Of a stretch of DNA of 64,000 nt, positions 57,906-64,000 are shown piece by piece. Below the pieces are notes generated by a model. The model had not been told where the DNA came from. It saw only the letters and a list, made by a program, of their open reading frames with translations, and made no database searches. Within the stretch, counting starts at the first letter, position 1. The number at the start of each line of letters is the position of its first letter. This stretch comes from Perkinsus marinus ATCC 50983. Taxonomy: Eukaryota; Perkinsozoa; Perkinsida; Perkinsidae. A program made the position numbers and the translations under genes. The DNA lies in NCBI RefSeq assembly GCF_000006405.1, contig NW_003214716.1, forward strand, positions 122,098 to 186,097, in the 5' to 3' direction.

Positions 57906-58688
57906 TTAATGGACATTAGGAAAAGAAGAATAACCAAAAAATTGGCGCTCACGAGCCGCTGAAGACGACGCCCTTCGCTGGCGATGCCGTGAACGATGCG
58001 AATGACCTTTTTTGGGAACAAATTGAGCCGGTGGGAAATCCAATTCCTTACCACTCCCGAGCTCGAACAAACGTGGCTTAAATGAAGAGCAACTGTTGGT
58101 GTTGACAGGACTGTTGCGTAGTAGTCTTATTTGAGCCTCTAGACCTTGAGCATGGGCACTTACAACAACCATATGTTTATCATCACTGATTTGTACACCA
58201 TTGAATTGATCATAGAACTCCAAGGCATCACTGGGAGTACCAAAATTAACGAAAGCATAACCAATGCTCGTCCTAGTGCGAAAGGTCAAAGGGACGTAGT
58301 AGAAGTTGTACCGACCACGAAAGCCTCGTAGTAGATCACTGAGCGTGTCTACAGTGAAACTCGGTGGTAAATTTCGCAGAGTTACGGTAGTAGAACCCGG
58401 TAGTAGCCCTGAATCCTCTTCAACAGTGCTAGTGCCTCCAGTGGAGTAAGAGCTGCTAGTAGCCTCGGGAACAGGACTAAGAGCACATTCATCATCGTTA
58501 TAGGAAGAGAAATGTGCAGATGTAAGTATAGTTGGCGTATATGATGTTGTTGTTGTTGTTAACCATTGAGGGGAGGAAACACTCCGTGGACGAGGACGAT
58601 GTGGTGTGAAATCAAGGAAGGTGTTTTTCACAACGCACCGATCGGTTTGCAAAGAGGATGAGGAGACAGCTGTTGTCATAGGCATCAT
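57906..58688 (-). CDS. Mei2-like RRM RNA-binding protein
   Basis: Single-exon frame of 260 aa starting at the ATG at 58688. The N-terminal 95 residues are Ser/Thr/Pro-rich. Residues about 99-185 are an RRM of the Mei2 C-terminal type: TTVTLRNLPPSFTVDTLSDL, then YNFYYVPLTF (in place of the usual yDFfYLPiDF), then SIGYAFVNF, with the conserved aromatic pair of the Mei2 RRM. Mei2-like proteins bind RNA in meiotic and developmental control in yeast and plants; free-standing Mei2 RRMs are numerous in dinoflagellates and Perkinsus. The basic C-terminus (KKGHSHRSRHRQRRASSSAA) could add RNA binding or nuclear import. No intron is needed. Confidence 0.8.
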   Translation of the reverse strand: MMPMTTAVSSSSLQTDRCVVKNTFLDFTPHRPRPRSVSSPQWLTTTTTSYTPTILTSAHFSSYNDDECALSPVPEATSSSYSTGGTSTVEEDSGLLPGSTTVTLRNLPPSFTVDTLSDLLRGFRGRYNFYYVPLTFRTRTSIGYAFVNFGTPSDALEFYDQFNGVQISDDKHMVVVSAHAQGLEAQIRLLRNSPVNTNSCSSFKPRLFELGSGKELDFPPAQFVPKKGHSHRSRHRQRRASSSAARERQFFGYSSFPNVH

Positions 58689-58971
58689 ATAAGGGGAAAA
58701 ATAAAATAAGTCGTAACGCTATAAGAAATGAGACTCCTTGGGATCCTTCAGGAACACAAATTGTCCCCTTAGTGTGAACATAACGGCACAAGATTCCCAA
58801 TGGAACAACTTGACAAGAAGTGACTCTTGGCACGATTCCATTAAATTGATATCAGGTCCGTGTGCGGTTGGGGTTTGCTGCACCAAGCCATCGAAAGGGC
58901 CCCTCCATAGCAGGCAGTGTCTTTTCCAACAAACATGACATCGATCGCTCCGCTGGCAGGCTCGGGTAAGG

Positions 58972-59215
58972 ATATAAATATATAAATAAACTAGCAATAC
59001 CAATATAATACTATCTCCAATATTTATACTTATATTGGAGTTTCACGCGTTTTTCGCGAAGTGAAATGTGAAATGTGCTTTTCACTAGTGTTTTTCACAT
59101 CACGGGTGAAACTCCATTCATATATAATAAACTATAGATAATATATTATTGGTATGGTACCTATATATATAAATAGATATTAATATTGATATATATATCC
59201 CTAAGTACCATAATA
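58972..59215. mobile_element. 244-bp AT-rich insertion with 8-bp duplication
   Basis: Flanked by GGGTAAGG on both sides (58964-58971 and 59216-59223) and absent from the related copy at 39.3 kb, where the equivalent spot reads AGGTTAAG on the matching strand. Contains the short family A copy. Confidence 0.7.
59036..59116 (-). mobile_element. Family A element, 81-bp mini form
   Basis: Perfect TGGAGTTTCAC and GTGAAACTCCA ends enclosing only GCGTTTTTCGCGAAGTG and the CACTAGTG part; almost a plain hairpin. Confidence 0.85.
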
Positions 59216-59767
59216 GGGTAAGGCTTACCCGGTAAACGCCCAACGCTTAGTATACGTGCCCCGGTTGCGGGAATATCGGTTTATGATGTTGATAGTAGTT
59301 CTATTATCGCGGTGTGAAATCTATTTTTCACTTCGCGTAATTCCCGTAGAACACTAGGCGTAGAACTGCAGTACACCTAATAAGGGTGCATCTCCCGTAA
59401 ATTGCGACCAGTGAGAGTATAACGGACCTCGTACCCAACTGGCGGCCATGATAACGAGGCCCCGTGGGGCTCTTCCCGGCTTCTGAAAGGGTCGACTAGT
59501 GACGCCCGCAGCATTGATGCTACTCTTCATGCGGTTGCTATCAGCGAACGCAACGAACCCATATGTATGAGTCATACTATATGACCATGAGAATGGTGGA
59601 GGATCAGAGTAGATTTCCCTCCCAGTCTCGAGAAGTGTTCTCGAATGTCATCGTCGATGACCTAGGCTTTATGAATAAAGCGGTTTCGCCGACGGGCGCA
59701 TTCCGAATGGGAGGGGTATTGAACAAACCTCAAACGGTTTGAGTCAAACCCGAGTCTCACTTTCATC

Positions 59768-60755
59768 GAACAAAAGAGGTTATTCAACGCTCGTCCCAGG
59801 GATACGTAGCCAGGTCACGCAAATTTCCGTCTCCTTAGAGATGACGGGACGATCCCAAGCTAGAGCATTTCTCCGCCAAGAAGCCGTACTCCGTTTATCA
59901 CTCATAGAAAATGAGCAGAGACCGCCAGTCAAATCATCGGTTCTTCGACGCTTCGCCAAAATCTATGCTCTCAAATATTCACGTGCCGCACAATGTCCCC
60001 TACGCATGCACGATGCTAGACCGTGAGCAGCGATGCTAGGCCGCGACTAAAAACGGTAATCGATCCGTCAGGCGCCTGGGTGAGGGCCACACGCCCTACT
60101 GGCAGTATGATACTGCGCCGCATGATACGTGAGAAATTTGAAATTTTCTCGCCATATGATTGTGATTATTTTGATCATGCGTACATTGTTTATGCGTACA
60201 TCATAACAGACAGTTGATTTCGTGGCGGCTCATAATTGCAAATAGGATAAATGGCGAGAGCCAGAGTTTTTCGACTTCATTGAGACCATCATGGCATCGA
60301 GTTCTGCAGTCGGAAGCACAAATTGCAACACATCGACCGAAAGAGGTTATTCAACGCTCGTCCCAGGGATACGTAGCCAGGTCACGCAATTTCCCTCTCC
60401 TTAGAGATGACGGGACGATCCCAAGCTAGGGCATTTCTCCGCCAAGAAGCCGTACCCCGTTTATCACTCATAGAAAATGAGCAGAAACCGCCAGTCAAAT
60501 ACTCGTTTCTTAGACGCTTCGCCAAAATCTATGCTCTCATATCTACGCATAGATAATCAAAATCTACGCATAGCATGCGTAGGGGACATTGCACGACGCT
60601 AGACCGTGACCAGCGACGCTAGGCTATGAATTTGGCCGGCTAATCGGCTCGTCAGGCGCCTGGGTGAGAGTACACACCATACTACGCGTCGTGATACGTG
60701 AGGAGGAATTGGAAACTTTCTCGACAAATGATTGTGATCATTTTGATCTTGAAAT
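59768..60755 (+). repeat. Direct duplication, two copies about 410 bp
   Basis: AAAGAGGTTATTCAACGCTC starts near 59775 and 60341; similarity runs through CCGCCAAGAAGCCGTAC, ATGAGCAGA and on to GATTGTGAT(T/C)ATTTTGATC. Copies differ by small indels. Confidence 0.85.
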
Positions 60756-60808
60756 AGGTGTCATTGGATGTAATTCGCAGTTGTTGTGATCTCCACCTCT
60801 AACCGTAG

Positions 60809-61033
60809 ATGATTCGCATCCTGATCATCCTCTCGACTATTATCAATGTTGCGAACAGTGCGGTGTCTTGCACGGTAGACTCTGATTGCCCAAATGGAAC
60901 CTGCCATTGCACGGGTGGCACATGTACATTTCCATTGTTCTTCATGAGCTGTTTGCCAAAAGAGCCAAACCATTGTCTCTCGTGGGTTGGGTGTAAATGT
61001 ACAAGAGGTGTCTGCTGCACTTTTTGCAGTTAA
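60809..61033 (+). CDS. Cysteine-rich secreted peptide
   Basis: 74 codons, one exon. Clear signal peptide (MIRILIILSTIINVANSA) followed by a mature part of about 56 residues with 12 Cys, including CxC, CxC and CCxxC groupings (TCHCTGG, CKCTRGVCC). The density and even number suggest six disulfides in a compact extracellular domain. The pattern does not match EGF, defensin or WAP spacing that I can verify, so no family is given. Confidence 0.65.
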   Translation: MIRILIILSTIINVANSAVSCTVDSDCPNGTCHCTGGTCTFPLFFMSCLPKEPNHCLSWVGCKCTRGVCCTFCS

Positions 61034-61992
61034 TCTACAAATAGTGAGGTATATGGTGACCATTGACGGAAGCCGCAGCGCGGCGTGATTCTGTCTTGAT
61101 CAATCTATGGTGGGAGCCCTGGGTGTGAGTTATCTTATCATACTATGGATCTGTGATGCATCCCAATTATATCTATGATGTTAATCTTAATATCAGTTTC
61201 ATGCTAAATACTTTTGCTACACTGTATTCTTGTGACGCGACCGTCTGAGGAGTTCAAAATGAACTGTTCATTGCGTCCGTAATACGGACTCCGTACCATA
61301 AAAGTAGAGTCGCGAAACTATTAGTACTTCGAATTTTCACAGAAGAACTGCAGCGCCTTCGACTCGGATTTTCGGTTCCAGCGAACTGTCCTAGCTGTCT
61401 TCTAATCATAGCGGAGCTATGTTGAGTTACACGAGAGTCAGTCGTCAATATCTTTTCTCGAGGAACTCATAGAGTAGGGCAGAACCGTGTGGCACTGCCA
61501 CAGTCGGACCGAAAACCGCCACAATTCCTCCTCACGAAAATATCCCTTGGGGTATACATCCGCGCTGCGCGAACAGCTAATATTCGTCGTTAAAATAGTG
61601 TGTCTGATGGGACATACCCTATGTCACTGATAAGCGAATGAAGCTTTGAGACTGAGTGTGATTCTTTTGCCTTTCCTAGCAGCAGGGCTATCTGGATTCT
61701 TTTCGTAAACTGTTCGATAAGACGTGTCTTGGGTACAGAGGGGTTTGCTTGTGAGTGGTGATAGCGGTACGTTTTTAGGGTGAAGATGTGTTCTAGACTA
61801 GAACGTCTAGTGACGGTGTTTTCTGTTGAAGGTGGAGGTACGGAATCACGTCACTGAAGTGAGAATTGCCGTGATCTCAGCTGAGATATTCTAGGTCTCG
61901 CCGCTTCGCAAGAGGAGAGAGGATCCTCTACTTCCGACCAACTGGGAGAGGAGAGAGTAGAGGATGACCCTGTTCAAGTATGCTCGAAAGTT
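61034..61992. other. Intergenic upstream of the integrase remnant
   Basis: 61595-61700 is similar to 2910-3035 (GTGTCTGATGGGACATAC, then ATCACTGAT-type bases). No long terminal repeat pair could be recognised around the integrase remnant. Confidence 0.4.
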
Positions 61993-62616
61993 ATGGAGTT
62001 GGACTTGGCAAAGCCGGAAGAGATTATCGCTCGGTTACGATCTATTCGAGAAACCGATAGTTTCATCTATCAGCTGATGAGCTCTTTGATGGGCGAGTCC
62101 AAGAACGACTATTTCAGCCGACTTTTGAGCAATGAAGGTCGGTGGTATCACATGGATAGGCATGGTCTTGTTGTCGAGTGTCGGTTCCGAGAAGGTGAAG
62201 CTGTACCTCCAAGATTCTGTATCTTACTGCCTAGTGATCCAGAGCTACTGTCTAGCTTTTCTCGTCACTATCATTTGACGAACGCCCATTGTTCTCTGAG
62301 ATATGATATATCTATACTGGATATGTCATATATCCAGTACCTGTTTACACGGGATTTTGTTGCTCCAAAGTTCAAGCAAGCTGCTTAAGCTGTAATCAGT
62401 GAGTGTCCTCAATGTTTCGGGAAGAGGGTTAGATTGGCCGTTTTTGGTGTTCAGAATTCGTACGGTGACTCCACGGTTGATCTTGATGGAGCCTGGAGTA
62501 GAGTCTATGCCGACATTGTAGACATGTTGATCAAGGATAGCTTTGGGCTCAGATACTTCCTTGTAATGGTCGACGCCATCTCCAGCTTTTGTTGGCCAGA
62601 CTATTCGGAGCTCTGA
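61993..62616 (+). pseudogene. Retrotransposon integrase remnant (Ty3/gypsy-like)
   Basis: Two open segments in different frames. The first (61993-62388, 131 codons) has RHYHLTNAH, the His pair of an integrase zinc-binding domain. After a stop at 62386 the reading continues in another frame with ECPQC, the matching Cys pair, and then ADIVDMLIKDSFGLRYFLVMVD (in 62510-62575), which fits the first catalytic-core strand with its Asp. The frame then ends at 62616, before the remaining core residues. Reverse transcriptase and flanking repeats are not seen. It is a broken, incomplete copy and not a gene for a host protein. Confidence 0.6.
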
Positions 62617-62803
62617 GTCACTCGTACAAGCTCGAATCGGTCTCTGATAGTCGTTTCTCTTCGACTACTAACTCATAATCCGTCGCCAATCGTCGACGAT
62701 AAGTAAAGTGTAGAGCGATTCCCGATCGGCTGCACGTGGAGCCAATCTACAGACTATTCGGAACTCTGAGTCACTCGTGCAAGCTCGAATTGGTCTCTGA
62801 TAG
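62597..62803. repeat. Direct repeat of about 54 bp, 153 bases apart
   Basis: CAGACTATTCGGAGCTCTGA at 62597 and a near-identical copy at 62750, each followed by GTCACTCGT(A/G)CAAGCTCGAAT and GGTCTCTGATAGTC. Confidence 0.85.
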
Positions 62804-64000
62804 TCCTCCTTCGAGTTTCTGGTCCACGTGAGTAAAACGTCTCGTACTTTGATAATAGTTTGGGTTTCAGGTTCCCCCGTCGGGTTTCGAGTGGGGTTTC
62901 GGGTTTCCTTTTCTCCGCTTTTGTCTGTGGCTGCACCCACTGGTAGATATCTTTAGTCTCGCTCGCCGATATTGCATGTAACCGTCGGCAGCGTGCCGTA
63001 GCCATTTGGCCCTGGAATTAGAACTCTTTTGCAACTATGGCTACTCCTACTTGCGTAACGGCCCGTAGTTTGGGTTCCGCTTGGATTACATCAATAACCC
63101 AGATGACAAACCCTGGCTTCTCGAGTTTCTTGGGATCCTGACACAAAACTGAGGCCCGCACAAAAAATTACACAAAATCTACGGAGAAAACCTCGCTCGC
63201 CGCATGTGGAATTATCCCGCGAAAATCACTTTATGACGAGAGTTGCATTATATGGGTGATAATAGTTATACGAGTACGAGAAGTTATACGAATCCAAACC
63301 CGTATGCAGGTGTGAGCAGTTATACAAGGTTTTTTTGGGAAAAAAACTGGTGAGACGGGGATGCGAGTGACACGCACAGATCAAATCAAACCCGAGCTCG
63401 AGCTCGAGACTCGACGGGTAAATCTCTAATACAAGTGCGAAGAGTCAAAGAAGCGCGAAACGTAATACCGGTGCGAAGTTCGCCCTGCGAACTCAAATGG
63501 ATATGTAGGGATAAATCATAATTTTGTGGCAAGCAACACAATGCTCATTGCCGAGCTTTACGGGCTAGCAGCCGATCGCCCACAAACGTACAATAGCCGG
63601 CTCAGAGGCACCTGCGGAGACACTGAGACTATAACCCCATCGACACCAGAGATATGTGGCTGCTACTACTACAACGAGAGAGAAAGGTGAATGATGCAAA
63701 GAGGGGGCCAGATATAATACCCAATTGAGGTATTATATTTAGGTTTAAAACTTGAAAAAGAAGGAGTTGAAATGATAGGGAAAGAAATACGACTACTATC
63801 AAGACGAAGATATAGACCCCGGGCACCTCGAACATAATATCGCATATTATGCGAAAGTGATGACATCGCACGATATATGCTAAGAGAAACACAGGGAGGA
63901 AAACGAACCACCAGAACAGGGTTTGCACGGCAGACAGAATACAGCTGCGGTGGGTTAGGGGAACTTCCCCGTCCGTCGTCGACTTGACTTACTTCCCCTA
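62804..64000. other. No supported gene to window end
   Basis: Short ORFs only (minus 62754-63005; 63629-63928, hydrophobic). A palindromic CCCGAGCTCGAGCTCGAG patch is at 63391. Confidence 0.4.

Larger units (their letters stand above)
58689..60808. other. Intergenic: inverted duplicate and 567-bp-offset duplication
   Basis: 58853-59315 repeats 39235-39430 in reverse with a 244-bp insertion. Positions 59768-60185 and 60335-60755 are a direct duplication (offset 567). Open frames across both copies disagree in frame, so no gene is called. Confidence 0.55.

Noticed and set aside
7230-59116. A defined target duplication for family A
   Set aside because: Flanks of about fifteen perfect-ended copies were compared; no constant-length duplication emerged, although two show AT on both sides.

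Overview
This is nuclear DNA from a unicellular eukaryote. Genes are split by many GT-AG introns; those that carry no inserted element are mostly 39-61 nt. The AT-rich introns, single-exon secreted proteins, a Mei2-type RRM gene, an alveolate-like helical-repeat gene and a PLAC8 gene are most consistent with a perkinsozoan (Perkinsus-like) alveolate. The lineage is inference; the exon structures are read from the sequence. A run of 100 N (34929-35028) marks an assembly gap.

Layout. 1-472: 3' end of RPB4 (+). 3320-5026: secreted Thr-rich protein (+). 6369-10667: ten-exon NAD-dependent sugar-nucleotide epimerase (-). 11758-13486: ENTH/epsin-like gene (-). 13.5-19.2 kb: three minisatellites around a nine-exon helical-repeat gene (16845-18493, -). 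20055-22992: eight-exon PLAC8 gene (+). 24884-27884 and 28418-33147: two zinc-finger genes in tandem (-). 34409-36051: predicted myristoylated protein (+, spans the gap). 36-43 kb: gene-poor, with strong hairpins and one secreted protein (39657-40103, -). 43305-44228: SWIB-domain protein (-). 46550-48076: HSP10 (-), with a 1 kb minisatellite in its second intron. 48616-55589: thirteen-exon LEM/HeH-MSC inner nuclear membrane protein (+). 57906-58688: Mei2-like RRM protein (-). 60809-61033: Cys-rich secreted peptide (+). 61993-62616: broken retrotransposon integrase (+).

Mobile DNA. Two families of short non-autonomous elements dominate. Family A (about 30 copies, core about 130 bp, long form 210-310 bp) has termini TGGAGTTTC/GAAACTCCA. 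Family B (about 20 copies, 165-280 bp) has termini CAGTGT.../...CAACACTG and perfect 8-bp target duplications at three copies, the signature of hAT transposons. One B copy sits inside an A copy. Essentially all copies lie in introns or between genes and account for most of the long introns. B has also been amplified into 161-bp tandem arrays in two introns of one zinc-finger gene. Separately, intron tandem repeats that start at duplicated 5' splice sites occur in the epimerase gene and in the myristoylated-protein gene.

The genes are mostly unrelated housekeeping functions (transcription, protein folding, endocytic coat, nuclear envelope, sugar-nucleotide metabolism, RNA binding) and do not form one pathway. 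The most unusual content is the intron-dwelling repeat system.
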